Source: Pararhizobium mangrovi
Lineage (GTDB): Bacteria; Pseudomonadota; Alphaproteobacteria; Rhizobiales; Rhizobiaceae
NCBI RefSeq assembly: GCF_006516965.1
Contig: NZ_VHLH01000001.1
Location: 1 to 64,000 of the forward strand
Direction of reading: 5' to 3'
DNA length: 64,000 nucleotides
Under the pieces are notes generated by a model. That model saw only the letters and a list, made by a program, of their open reading frames with translations, searched no databases and was not told the DNA's origin. The position numbers were made by a program, and so were the translations under genes. Position 1 is the stretch's first letter, and each line of letters starts with the position of its first letter. Below, one piece after another: positions 46,988 to 55,781 of the stretch.

Positions 46988-47896
46988 CTATCCCTTTCCG
47001 TGTCCGGCGATGAAAGCACGGGCGAGTTGACGGACGGTATCCTCGAGCCGCCGTTTCCCGCCCGGTCGCCAGCCGAGAGCGCGCAGGCGATCGCTCCTCA
47101 TGATGCCGAGCGCGGACGGGTCGCCGCGCTCGGGCAGGGCATTTTCGCATGCGCTTTCCTCGGCAAGCATACGAAGGATGTCTCGGCGGTCGGCGACGAC
47201 GTCGGAGACGTTGAGGAGCAGGTCCGACGGCGCCGATGTGCGAAACAGCGCGAGGCGGACGGCCTGCGCAACGTCTTCGCCGTGCACTTCCGTCCCGCAG
47301 CGCGGTGCGATCGCGCGTCCGGCGAGCCAGTCGGCAAAGAGCGCTTCCCATTTGTGGCGACCGGTGCCGGGCGTCGCGCCGTAGACGCCGGTCACGCGCA
47401 GGCGGGTCGTGACGAAATCCGGTCCGGCGAGGGCGGCAAGGTCGGCTTCCGCCTCGTGTTTGACGGTACCGTAGAGAGTGTCGGGATGCGCCACCGTCTT
47501 TTCGTGAAGCGATGTGCCGGCCGGTTCAGAGCCATAGACGGCGCGCGAGGAAAGGAAGACCGCCGATCGGATGCCGGCCGCCTTCGCCGCTTCGAAGAGC
47601 GCTCGGCTTCCATCGCGGTTGGCGCGGCTGAAACCGGCAGGATCGTCGCCTTCGCCACCGCGATAGCGACCCGGCACGTGGGCGAAGGCCGCGTGGACGA
47701 GATGGGTCGTCCCGGCGAGTGCCGCGGGGGCGAGATGGTATGGGTCGAGCGTCAACCTATGAAATTCGACGGGTCGCGAAAAGCCGGGTTCCGGCAGCGC
47801 GCGCCCGGCGGCGACGACCGCGTGACCTTCGGCGAGCAGGTGTTCGACGACGAAGCGTCCGACATGGCCGGCACCGCCGGTGACAAGAACCCTCAC
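46988..47896 (-). CDS. sqdC: SqdC-like NAD-dependent epimerase/reductase
   Basis: 302 residues of the extended SDR fold. MRVLVTGGAGHVGRFVVEHL is the nucleotide-binding start, FLSSRAVYGSEP supplies Ser, and YGTVKHEAE supplies Tyr and Lys of the YxxxK motif. Its place after a glycogenin-like transferase and sqdB reproduces the sqdBDC order known from Rhodobacter and rhizobia, where SqdC is a reductase-like protein of unclear reaction in sulfolipid synthesis. The start GTG at 47896 overlaps the stop of the preceding gene by 4 bases. By sequence alone it is only an NAD-epimerase. Confidence 0.78.
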   Translation of the reverse strand: MRVLVTGGAGHVGRFVVEHLLAEGHAVVAAGRALPEPGFSRPVEFHRLTLDPYHLAPAALAGTTHLVHAAFAHVPGRYRGGEGDDPAGFSRANRDGSRALFEAAKAAGIRSAVFLSSRAVYGSEPAGTSLHEKTVAHPDTLYGTVKHEAEADLAALAGPDFVTTRLRVTGVYGATPGTGRHKWEALFADWLAGRAIAPRCGTEVHGEDVAQAVRLALFRTSAPSDLLLNVSDVVADRRDILRMLAEESACENALPERGDPSALGIMRSDRLRALGWRPGGKRRLEDTVRQLARAFIAGHGKG

Positions 47897-48720
47897 TGCG
47901 CGGTACCCGGTCCGGGGAGGCCGGCGATATCGGGGATCGGCGCGCCGTCGTGGAAGGCGTGCCACAGGTCGATCAGCGGCCGAAGCCGGTCGGCCCTGCC
48001 GTGGCCGATTTCCCACGGCTTTTCGTACTGGTAGTGCAGCACGCCGATCGAGGGCCAGTGCCAGAGTTCCGGCAGGTTGAACCAGACGTATTGCAGCATG
48101 TTCATGGTGACCGGCAGACCGTGCCAGTCGGGAAAGTACGTCTGGAGGAATGTCTGGTCGGTGCGCGGCCAGAAGGCGTCCGGCGCATCCAGCGCTTCGA
48201 GCATCGCCGCGTAGGTCGCGTTGGAAGGGCGCGCGACGAAGACGCCCGAGTTCAGCCGATGGAAGTCCACGAGGCTCTCGTAGACGTTGGGGGCGGCGGA
48301 GAATTCGGGGTAGGCGAAAAGCTTGTCGATGGTCTTGAGCACCAGCGTATCGGCGTCGAGAAAGACCACGCGCTCGTACTCGGTCAGTTCCCACAACCGC
48401 AATTTCGCGAAGTTGTCGAGCGGCGTGTGGAAGTCTGGTTTACGCCCCTTCGTGAACGGCTTGTCGGCATGCAGGCGACCCCTGGCATGGCGCGCATCGA
48501 ACGCTTTTGATGTCGCAAGCAGTGCGACCGGATGGAGGCGCGCACCGAGTTCGGCAAGAGGTGCGAGGTCGGCTTCGCCGACGCCGCCGGTATGCATGAC
48601 GACGATGTCGGCCGCGGTGCCGGAAAGGCGCAACGAGCGAACGAGTGCCTTCGCGCCTTTTGCGAAGTCCGCATTGGTGACCAATGTGACGTAGGCGTAG
48701 CGGGGGCGGGGCGGGTTCAA
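47893..48720 (-). CDS. sqdD: SqdD-like glycogenin-family glycosyltransferase (GT8)
   Basis: 275 residues. YAYVTLVTNADFAKGAKALV and the metal-binding DxD in RVVFLDADTLVLKTIDKLFA are GT8/glycogenin features, followed by LNSGVFVARPSNATY and DQTFLQTYFPDWHGLP. In the known sqdBDC operons the corresponding protein is the glycosyltransferase proposed to move sulfoquinovose from UDP-sulfoquinovose to diacylglycerol at the inner membrane. The frame opens with TTG at 48720 and no better start is upstream. Coupled to sqdC by GTGA. Confidence 0.8.
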   Translation of the reverse strand: MNPPRPRYAYVTLVTNADFAKGAKALVRSLRLSGTAADIVVMHTGGVGEADLAPLAELGARLHPVALLATSKAFDARHARGRLHADKPFTKGRKPDFHTPLDNFAKLRLWELTEYERVVFLDADTLVLKTIDKLFAYPEFSAAPNVYESLVDFHRLNSGVFVARPSNATYAAMLEALDAPDAFWPRTDQTFLQTYFPDWHGLPVTMNMLQYVWFNLPELWHWPSIGVLHYQYEKPWEIGHGRADRLRPLIDLWHAFHDGAPIPDIAGLPGPGTAQ

Positions 48721-49005
48721 TGTTTATTCAATGCCTAATAAAGGATAGTCTGCTATTCAAGGTCCCGTCGAAGACGCCCGCATGCTGGACCGTGGAGATA
48801 GGGCATGGCCGTCAAACACAAAGAGACAAAAGTTCACAGCGGAACGAAAGGGGGAAAGACCGGCTGTGGAACCGACACCAGAGAACACCCTTCCCATTGG
48901 GTGAATACGCACGAGCGTATCAGCTGCAACAAGAATGGCTGCAGAAACTAGGCGCGTCTTCACCCAACGTCGATCGGACGATGCCTGTGCGAATGACGCA
49001 GCCGA

Positions 49006-50226
49006 TCAGCCGACGCTCTTCAGCCGCTTTCCCTCCGGATCGCGCTCCACCGTCTTGGCAATCTCCTTCGTCCACGCGGAAACGGCCGGAACGCGCGAGC
49101 GGTCGATGCGGTAGGCGTATTTGCGGGCGACATCGACGACCTCGCTCATCAGCCCCTGTTCGAGCGTGATCGGATCGAGGCCGAGGGCGCGGAACTGTTC
49201 GTTGCGCACGACGAGGTCGTTCTCGGCGGCTTCCTTGCGCGGGTTCGGCAGGTAGGCGATCTTCGTCCCCGTCATCTCGGCGATCATCTCCGCCAGATCG
49301 CGCACCCGGTGCGTCTCGGTCATCTGGTTGAAGATCTTCACCCGGTCGCCCGCTTCGGGCGGATTGGCGAGCGCCAGTTCCACGCAGCGCACCGAATCCT
49401 GGATATGGATGAAGGCGCGTGTCTGGCCGCCCGTGCCGTGGACGGTCAGCGGATGGCCGATCGCCGCCTGGATGAGGAAGCGGTTCAAGACCGTACCGTA
49501 GTCGCCGTCGTAGTCGAAGCGGTTGACGAGCTGCTCGTGCCGGCGTGTCTCATCCGTGTGCGTGCCCCAGACGATGCCCTGGTGCAGGTCGGTGATGCGA
49601 ACGCCGTCGTTCCTGGCGTAGAACTGGAAGACGAGCTGATCCAGGCACTTCGTCATGTGATAGATCGAGCCCGGATTGGCCGGGTAGAGGATCTCCTGGC
49701 TGGCGGTCTCGCCCGAAAGCGTCTCGACGCCGACCGGCAGGTATCCTTCCGGGATCGCGGCGCCGACGCTCGAATAGCCGTAGACGCCCATCGTGCCGAG
49801 ATGGACGAGGTGGGCGTCGAGGCCGATCTCAACCATCGCGTTCAGGAGGTTGTGCGTGGCGTTGACGTTGTTGTTGACCGTGTAGTTCTTGTGGCGGTCC
49901 GTCTTCATGGAATAGGGCGCGGCGCGCTGCTCGGCGAAATGGACGACGGCGTCCGGTCGTTCCTCGGCGAGCCAGTTCTTCAGGACGTCGTAGTCCTTTG
50001 CCAGATCGATGAGGTGGAAATGGATGCGCCGTCCGGTCTCGGCGTGCCAGATTCGCGTGCGTTCCTGGATCGAATCCATCGGCGTCAGCGACTGCACGCC
50101 GAGTTCGGTGTCGATCCAACGGCGCGAAAGGTTGTCGACGATGTGGATCTCGTGGTCGCGCGCAGACAGGTGCAGCGCGGTCGGCCAGCCGACGAAACCG
50201 TCGCCACCCAGAACAGCAATCTTCAT
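49006..50226 (-). CDS. sqdB: UDP-sulfoquinovose synthase SqdB
   Basis: 406 residues of the extended SDR family. MKIAVLGGDGFVGWPTALHL is the characteristic SqdB start. RRWIDTELGVQSLTPM, VVHFAEQRAAPYSMKTDRHK, and the catalytic LGTMGVYGYSS with YHMTKCLDQ (Tyr and Lys) follow, as does GIVWGTHTDET. It makes UDP-sulfoquinovose from UDP-glucose and sulfite with bound NAD, the committed step to the sulfolipid SQDG. The ATG at 50226 matches the family start. A 285-base gap separates it from sqdD. Confidence 0.95.
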   Translation of the reverse strand: MKIAVLGGDGFVGWPTALHLSARDHEIHIVDNLSRRWIDTELGVQSLTPMDSIQERTRIWHAETGRRIHFHLIDLAKDYDVLKNWLAEERPDAVVHFAEQRAAPYSMKTDRHKNYTVNNNVNATHNLLNAMVEIGLDAHLVHLGTMGVYGYSSVGAAIPEGYLPVGVETLSGETASQEILYPANPGSIYHMTKCLDQLVFQFYARNDGVRITDLHQGIVWGTHTDETRRHEQLVNRFDYDGDYGTVLNRFLIQAAIGHPLTVHGTGGQTRAFIHIQDSVRCVELALANPPEAGDRVKIFNQMTETHRVRDLAEMIAEMTGTKIAYLPNPRKEAAENDLVVRNEQFRALGLDPITLEQGLMSEVVDVARKYAYRIDRSRVPAVSAWTKEIAKTVERDPEGKRLKSVG

Positions 50227-50365
50227 GGCGTTATCGTACCCTCTTGTCCGGTAGAGCGCGGAAGCGGTATCGCTTCGGTGTGACAGAAATACAGGTCTGT
50301 TCGGCGATTCCAAGCGCGAATGGCGCTTCGGCGTTCGCGTGCGGACGCGGCAGACGGAGCGGTGC

Positions 50366-50848
50366 GTGAACCATTCCATCGCAGGCGAACTGAGCGCGAC
50401 GGGGCATCGCCTCCTCCAGCGCGTCTACTATGAAGACACGGACTTTTCCGGTGCCGTCTACCATGCGCGCTACCTGCATTTCCTCGAACGCGGTCGCACG
50501 GACTACCTGCGCCTTCTCGGCGTCGAGCAGGGTGGGCTGCTTTCCGGCGACGGCGGGGACGGCGAGGGGCTCGGCTTCATGGTGCATCGCATGGAGATCG
50601 ATTTTCGGGCGCCGGCGCGCATGGACGACATCCTGACGATCGCCACGACGAGCGAACGGGCGGGCGGCGCCAAGCTCGTGCTCGTTCAGACGATCGAACG
50701 GGACGAACGTCTGCTGATCACGGCGCGCGTCGTCGTCGCGGTCGTCAACGGGCGCGGCCGCCCGCGCCGCCTTCCGCCGGCGCTCGCGGAAGGGCTTCGG
50801 GCGCACGCGACGGCTGCGCGTGATGGGGTGTCTTCGAACGAGGGGTGA
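50366..50848 (+). CDS. ybgC: tol-pal system-associated acyl-CoA thioesterase
   Basis: 160 residues, hot-dog fold. RVYYEDTDFSGAVYHARYLH contains the catalytic Asp of the 4-hydroxybenzoyl-CoA thioesterase family (YxxTDxxGxVyhxxY), followed by FLERGRTDYLR. YbgC hydrolyses short or long acyl-CoA and associates with the Tol-Pal cluster in many proteobacteria. The start GTG at 50366 has GGAG six bases upstream. It is divergent from sqdB, and tolQ follows after 341 bases. Confidence 0.93.
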   Translation: MNHSIAGELSATGHRLLQRVYYEDTDFSGAVYHARYLHFLERGRTDYLRLLGVEQGGLLSGDGGDGEGLGFMVHRMEIDFRAPARMDDILTIATTSERAGGAKLVLVQTIERDERLLITARVVVAVVNGRGRPRRLPPALAEGLRAHATAARDGVSSNEG

Positions 50849-51189
50849 CGGCGCCAAGCGCCGGTTCGGGCGTGGCATACCGGCCCTCGGTTCGGTGAAC
50901 GAGCGTTCAAACCGTCGTGATCGGCGGCCGGGAAAGGGTGGACTGCGCGACGCGTGCACCGGAAAGTAACGCTTGCTTAACCATAACAGGTGCCTAATGC
51001 GTAGCGATCGCGGCGTTCCGCACTCGCCATGCTTTGACCAAGATTGGCCTAGAGAAGGCGAAAAAGAGCGCCGGCGGGCCGTGTCGAGCGGCCGGACGGC
51101 ATCCGTGCCGCTTGGCAAGTCCGGCCGGATGGAACTCGCCAACCGCTTGAGAAGGCGGCGGGCGCTCGGACCTTGAGGGCACTTGGGTA
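50849..51189. other. intergenic upstream of tolQ
   Basis: 341 bases. GGCGC-CAA-GCGCC forms a small hairpin just after ybgC without a T-run. Short TTAACC-like and TTGACC sequences (near 50980 and 51035) could belong to a tol promoter, but spacing to a -10 is poor. No gene is seen. Confidence 0.4.
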
Positions 51190-51915
51190 ATGGATAACGT
51201 AGCACTGGCGGCGACGAGCCATGTGACGCTGTGGTCGCTGTTCATGCAGGCCGGCTTCATCGTCAAGCTCGTGATGCTCGGCCTTCTCTGCGCTTCGGTC
51301 TGGACGTGGGCGATCATCGTCGACAAGGCGGTCGCCTATGGGCGCATGCGCCGGGCGCTGAACGGTTTCGAGCAGATCTTCTGGTCCGGACAGTCGCTCG
51401 AGGAGCTCTACCGGACGCTTTCGGACCGAAAGACGACGGGCATGGGTTCGCTCTTCGTGGCGGCGATGCGCGAATGGAAGAAATCCTTCGAACGGGGCGC
51501 ACGCTCGCCGGAAGGCCTGCAGATGCGCATCGACAAGGCGATGGACGTGACGCTCGCCCGCGAGGCGGAGCGACTGGAAGCGCGGCTCGGATCGCTGGCG
51601 ACCATCGGTTCGGCCGCACCCTTCGTTGGGCTGTTCGGCACCGTCGTCGGCATCATGACGTCGTTCCAGTCGATCGCCGGCTCGCAGTCGACGAACCTCG
51701 CCGTCGTGGCGCCGGGCATCGCCGAGGCGCTGCTTGCGACCGCGATCGGTCTCGTTGCCGCCATTCCGGCCGTCGTCGCCTACAACAAGTTCACCGGCGA
51801 CGTGGGCAAGCTCAATCAGCGCATGGAAGGCTTCGCCGACGAGTTCGGCACCATCCTTTCGCGCCAGATCGACGAAAAGCTGCAGGCGCCGCAGCACCGG
51901 GCGGCCGCCGAATAG
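51190..51915 (+). CDS. tolQ: Tol-Pal energising proton channel subunit TolQ
   Basis: 241 residues with three transmembrane helices (near residues 18-42, 130-155 and 170-195). ATIGSAAPFVGLFGTVVGIM and APGIAEALLATAIGLVAAIP are the conserved MotA/TolQ/ExbB stretches lining the proton path. With TolR it uses the proton motive force to energise TolA during division-site outer-membrane constriction. TolR follows after 37 bases. Confidence 0.96.
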   Translation: MDNVALAATSHVTLWSLFMQAGFIVKLVMLGLLCASVWTWAIIVDKAVAYGRMRRALNGFEQIFWSGQSLEELYRTLSDRKTTGMGSLFVAAMREWKKSFERGARSPEGLQMRIDKAMDVTLAREAERLEARLGSLATIGSAAPFVGLFGTVVGIMTSFQSIAGSQSTNLAVVAPGIAEALLATAIGLVAAIPAVVAYNKFTGDVGKLNQRMEGFADEFGTILSRQIDEKLQAPQHRAAAE

Positions 51916-51952
51916 GCGCCGCGTTCAAGCAAACCGACGGGGAAACCAGCCG

Positions 51953-52417
51953 ATGGCCATGTCCGCAGGCAGTTCCGCATACGCGGCCGGTTCGCGCCGG
52001 CGCGGCCGCCGCCGCGGTGGCGGGCGCCAGCCGATGAGCGAGATCAACGTCACGCCGCTCGTCGACGTGATGCTGGTGCTGCTGATCATCTTCATGGTGG
52101 CGGCACCGCTGATGACGGTCGGTGTGCCGATCGACCTGCCGGAGACGCAGGCGAAGGCGCTGAACTCCGACACGCAGCCGATCACGATCTCGGTGAACAA
52201 GGCCGGCGAGATCTTCCTTCAGGACACCAAGATCCCGCTCGACGGCGTGGTTCCCAAGCTCAAGGCGATCGCCGGTACGGGCTACGACCAGCGCATCTAC
52301 GTGCGCGGCGACACGAATGCCGGCTACGGCGTGGTCATGAAGGTCATGGCGCGCATCTCCGCCGCCGGTTTCAGCAATCTCGGGCTCGTCACGAGCCAGG
52401 AGAAGAACGACGGCTGA
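51953..52417 (+). CDS. tolR: Tol-Pal energising subunit TolR
   Basis: 154 residues of the ExbD/TolR family. After an Arg-rich cytoplasmic tail (SRRRGRRRGGG) comes EINVTPLVDVMLVLLIIFMV, where the membrane Asp binds protons. The periplasmic domain includes DLPETQAKAL and VRGDTNAGYGVVMKVMARIS. It partners TolQ and links to TolA and peptidoglycan. I chose the ATG at 51953; another in-frame ATG is 6 bases on. Confidence 0.95.
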   Translation: MAMSAGSSAYAAGSRRRGRRRGGGRQPMSEINVTPLVDVMLVLLIIFMVAAPLMTVGVPIDLPETQAKALNSDTQPITISVNKAGEIFLQDTKIPLDGVVPKLKAIAGTGYDQRIYVRGDTNAGYGVVMKVMARISAAGFSNLGLVTSQEKNDG

Positions 52418-52426
52418 TCCGCGACC

Positions 52427-53635
52427 ATGAAGACGGCGCTTGTCACATCTGCGGTTTTGCATGCGGCCGTCATCTCCTGGGCGCTCGTCAGCCTGAGTGC
52501 GCCGCGCACGCTCGACGTCGCGGACATGGAGGCCGTGCCGGTCGACATCGTGCCGGTGGAATCGATCACGCGCACCGAGCAGGGCGACAAGAAGGCGCCG
52601 AAGAGCGATACACCGGCGCCAAAGCCCACGCAGCGCCCGGACCCGGTCAAGGACGCCAAGAATGTCGGCGACAACACCGTCGATCTCGACGGGCCTTCCG
52701 GCGAGAAGCCGAGCAAGCGCGAGGTGAAAGCGGCGGCACCGCCGAAGGCCGACGAAAAGAAGCCCGAGATCAGCGACGAGAAGGCAGCCGAGCCGAAGCC
52801 TGCCCCGAAGGCACCGCCGAAGCCGAAGGAAACCGAGGTCGCCTCGCTGCCGAAGCCTCAGGAGACGCCCGAACCGGCACCGGCACCCGCACCGGACGAG
52901 GCCGCCAAGGCGGCGCCGGCTCCGGACGAACCCCAGCCGGCGCCCGAGGACGACCAGCCGGCGAAGGAAGCCGCGCCGGATTTCGCGAGCCTTCCCGACG
53001 CCGGACCGACGCCCGCGAGCCGCCCGAAACCGCCGGCTCCGAAACCGGAAGAGGCCGAGAAGAAGCCCGAGCCGAAACCGGAGAAGAAGACCGAGGAGCC
53101 GAAGCCGGAAGAGATGAAGGTCGCCGAGGCGAAGCCCGACGACGCGCCGAAGCCCGAGGACACCCCGAAGGACGAGCCGAAGCCGAACAAGGCCGCCGCT
53201 TCGAAGAAGTCGGACTTCGACGCCGACCAGATCGCCGCGATGCTCAATCGCGACAAGCAGCAGGGCGGCGGCGCCAAGCGCTCCGACCAGGAAGCCTCGC
53301 TCGGCACGACGAAGCCTTCGCTCGACGACCGGCTGACGCTTTCCGAAATGGACGCGCTGCGCAGCCAGATCCAGCGCAACTGGAACATCATTCCCGGCCT
53401 CGACGGGGCCGACGAGGTGCGCATCCGCGTTTCGATGCGCCTCGATCCTTCCGGCGCGATCGTCGGCCAGCCGCAGGTCGATGCGACGGGCGGGCCCCTG
53501 CAGACGCGCCAGACGCTCGCCTCCGGCGCGCGCCGCGCCGTGCAGATGGCCTCGCCGTTCCAGGGGCTGCCGCGTGAAAAATACGATTCATGGTCCGAGG
53601 TCGTGGTGAACTTCGACCCGAGCCGGATGTACTAG
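52427..53635 (+). CDS. tolA: cell-envelope protein TolA
   Basis: 402 residues in three parts. An N-terminal helix ([20 protein letters not shown]) sits in the inner membrane. A long Pro/Lys/Glu/Ala-rich periplasmic linker spans roughly residues 60-265. A C-terminal TonB-like domain ([20 protein letters not shown] through [20 protein letters not shown]) contacts TolB and Pal. It transmits energy from TolQR across the periplasm. The linker is more proline-rich than the alanine-rich helix of enteric TolA, so it may be an extended polyproline rod. Confidence 0.92.
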   Translation: MKTALVTSAVLHAAVISWALVSLSAPRTLDVADMEAVPVDIVPVESITRTEQGDKKAPKSDTPAPKPTQRPDPVKDAKNVGDNTVDLDGPSGEKPSKREVKAAAPPKADEKKPEISDEKAAEPKPAPKAPPKPKETEVASLPKPQETPEPAPAPAPDEAAKAAPAPDEPQPAPEDDQPAKEAAPDFASLPDAGPTPASRPKPPAPKPEEAEKKPEPKPEKKTEEPKPEEMKVAEAKPDDAPKPEDTPKDEPKPNKAAASKKSDFDADQIAAMLNRDKQQGGGAKRSDQEASLGTTKPSLDDRLTLSEMDALRSQIQRNWNIIPGLDGADEVRIRVSMRLDPSGAIVGQPQVDATGGPLQTRQTLASGARRAVQMASPFQGLPREKYDSWSEVVVNFDPSRMY

Positions 53636-53649
53636 AAAGGCTTTCTGCG

Positions 53650-54960
53650 ATGAAACTGACGAGACGACAGTTCGCCGGGGGCATGCTTGCGCTTCCCGGG
53701 CTTGCGAGCCTGGCACGTCCGGCGTTCGCCCGTGTCGAGGTCGATGTCAATCAGGGCAGCGTGAAACCGCTGCCGATCGCCATCACCGACTTCATTTCCG
53801 ACGGAGACCTCGGTCCGCGCGTCTCGAAGGTGGTCTCGGACGACCTGCAGCGCTCCGGCCTGTTCGCGCCGGTCGATCCGAGCGCCTTCATCGAGCAGAT
53901 CTCCGACCCCAACAGCACGCCCAACTTCGACAACTGGCGCGTCCTGAAGGCACAGGCGCTCGTCACAGGTGCGGTCGGCCGGGAATCGGACGGACGCCTG
54001 CGCGCGGAGTTCCGGCTGTGGGACGTCTATGGCGGCCGGCAGATGACCGGCCAGCAGTTCTTCACGCAGCCCGACAACTGGCGGCGCGTCGCGCACCTGA
54101 TCGCCGATGCGATCTACGAGCAGCTGACCGGCGAGAAGGGCTATTTCGACACGCGCATCGTCTTCGTCTCCGAGAGCGGTTCGAAGACGCAGCGCGTGAA
54201 GCGGCTCGCCATCATGGACCAGGACGGCGCGAACGTGCGCATGCTGACCAACGGGTCGAGCCTCGTGCTGACGCCGCGTTTTTCGCCGAACAGCCAGGAA
54301 ATCACCTACATGTCCTTCGAGGGCGGGCAGCCGCGGGTCTACCTGCTGCAGCTTTCGAACGGCAACCGCCAGCTCGTCGGCAACTTCCCGGGCATGACCT
54401 TCGCACCGCGCTTCTCGCCGGACGGCCAGCGCGTCATCATGAGCATGGAGCAGGAAGGCAACGCCAACATCTACACAATGGACCTCGGCTCGCGGCAGAC
54501 CTACCGGCTGACGAGCACGTCGGCGATCGACACCTCGCCGTGCTACTCGCCGGACGGGCGCCAGGTCGTCTTCGAATCCGATCGCGGCGGCGCGCAGCAG
54601 CTCTACGTGATGGGGTCCGACGGCTCGAACCAGAACCGGATCTCCTTCGGCAACGGCTCGTATTCGACGCCGGTCTGGTCGCCGCGCGGCGACGTCATCG
54701 CCTTCACGAAGAAATCCGGCAACGCGTTCGCGATCGGCGTCATGCGCCCGGACGGTTCGGGCGAGCGCACGCTGACGAGCGGCTTCCTGAACGAGGGGCC
54801 GACGTGGGCACCGAACGGTCGGGTCATCATGTTCTTCAAGGAGCCGGCCGGCGCGCCGGGACCGCACCTCTATTCGGTGGACCTTTCCGGCTACAACGAG
54901 CGCCGCGTGCCGACGCCGGACTACGGCTCGGATCCGGCCTGGTCGCCGCTTCTCAGTTAG
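53650..54960 (+). CDS. tolB: Tol-Pal translocation protein TolB
   Basis: 436 residues. The N-terminal domain binds TolA and Pal, and the C-terminal six-bladed beta-propeller shows repeats such as [40 protein letters not shown] and [20 protein letters not shown]. It is a periplasmic protein cycling between Pal and TolA. The leader [20 protein letters not shown] has a twin-arginine TRRQF motif, so export by Tat is possible, whereas the usual TolB is Sec-dependent. The start ATG is at 53650. Confidence 0.94.
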   Translation: MKLTRRQFAGGMLALPGLASLARPAFARVEVDVNQGSVKPLPIAITDFISDGDLGPRVSKVVSDDLQRSGLFAPVDPSAFIEQISDPNSTPNFDNWRVLKAQALVTGAVGRESDGRLRAEFRLWDVYGGRQMTGQQFFTQPDNWRRVAHLIADAIYEQLTGEKGYFDTRIVFVSESGSKTQRVKRLAIMDQDGANVRMLTNGSSLVLTPRFSPNSQEITYMSFEGGQPRVYLLQLSNGNRQLVGNFPGMTFAPRFSPDGQRVIMSMEQEGNANIYTMDLGSRQTYRLTSTSAIDTSPCYSPDGRQVVFESDRGGAQQLYVMGSDGSNQNRISFGNGSYSTPVWSPRGDVIAFTKKSGNAFAIGVMRPDGSGERTLTSGFLNEGPTWAPNGRVIMFFKEPAGAPGPHLYSVDLSGYNERRVPTPDYGSDPAWSPLLS

Positions 54961-55046
54961 GCAAACGTTCACCCTGTTCGTTGGCTGCCCGTTAACCGCG
55001 ATCGGTTAGGGTAGCGATAACCTTAATGCCCTCAAGGAGACCGGCC

Positions 55047-55592
55047 ATGTTCCGTTATGGAACCCTCGTCCGCAGCCCCGTCGTTCTGGCTCTCGTCGCC
55101 ACGCTCGCCATTGCGGGCTGCGCTTCCAAGCGTGGACTGCCGAACAACGCGGCCGACCTCGGCCTCAATGGCCAGAACGGTGCGTACGGCGCCAATGGCG
55201 GCTACGGCAGCGCATCCGCACAGCCGGGCTCGCGAAAGGACTTCACGCTGAACGTCGGCGACCGGGTCTTCTTCGACACCGATTCCTCCTCCATCCGGGC
55301 GGACGCGCAGGCGACGCTGGCGCGCCAGGCGCAGTGGCTCAACCAGTATCCGAACTATCCGGTGACGATCGAGGGCCACACGGACGAGCGCGGCACCCGC
55401 GAATACAACCTTGCGCTCGGCGCGCGCCGTGCGAGTGCTGCCAAGCAGTACCTCGTTTCGCAGGGCGTGCCGGCGAGCCGCATCAAGATCATCTCCTACG
55501 GCAAGGAACGCCCGGTCGCGACCTGCGATCAGTCGTCCTGCTGGTCGCAGAACCGGCGCGCCGTCACGGTGCTGACCGGCGCCGGAAGCTGA
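55047..55592 (+). CDS. pal: peptidoglycan-associated lipoprotein Pal
   Basis: 181 residues. The lipobox AIAGC has its Cys near residue 26, a Gly/Asn-rich linker follows, then the OmpA-like domain with VFFDTDSSSIRADAQATLAR, the meso-DAP-binding GHTDERGTREYNLALGARRA and ISYGKERPVATC. It ties the outer membrane to peptidoglycan and interacts with TolB and TolA. The ATG at 55047 has AAGGAGA upstream. An intrinsic terminator follows 46 bases after the stop. Confidence 0.96.
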   Translation: MFRYGTLVRSPVVLALVATLAIAGCASKRGLPNNAADLGLNGQNGAYGANGGYGSASAQPGSRKDFTLNVGDRVFFDTDSSSIRADAQATLARQAQWLNQYPNYPVTIEGHTDERGTREYNLALGARRASAAKQYLVSQGVPASRIKIISYGKERPVATCDQSSCWSQNRRAVTVLTGAGS

Positions 55593-55638
55593 CGACGCCC
55601 AAGGGCCGGGCTTACCTGTCCCACGCAAATCGCCTGTG

Positions 55639-55666
55639 AAAAGGCGGCCGTACCGGTCGCCTTTTC
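55639..55666 (+). terminator. intrinsic terminator after pal
   Basis: AAAAGGCGGCC pairs with GGTCGCCTTTT (one G:T) around a 5-base loop, ending in T4. It ends the tol-pal transcript before cpoB, so cpoB probably has its own promoter or depends on read-through. Confidence 0.7.
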
Positions 55667-55781
55667 GTCGCGAAGATCATATTTTAGCCGAACTCGCTCG
55701 GATGGTAGCCGCCATGAACGGAATGCCATGCGCGGGACGGGATCCGGCGTGCGCGTGGACGGCAGGAAAGTCGAAGGAACC

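Noticed and set aside
48757-48963. 68-codon minus-strand frame between sqdB and sqdD
   Set aside because: No good ribosome site and composition not protein-like; recorded as a gap instead.
50993-51060. tolQ promoter
   Set aside because: TTGACC and TAGAGA are present but only 10 bases apart, too close for sigma-70.
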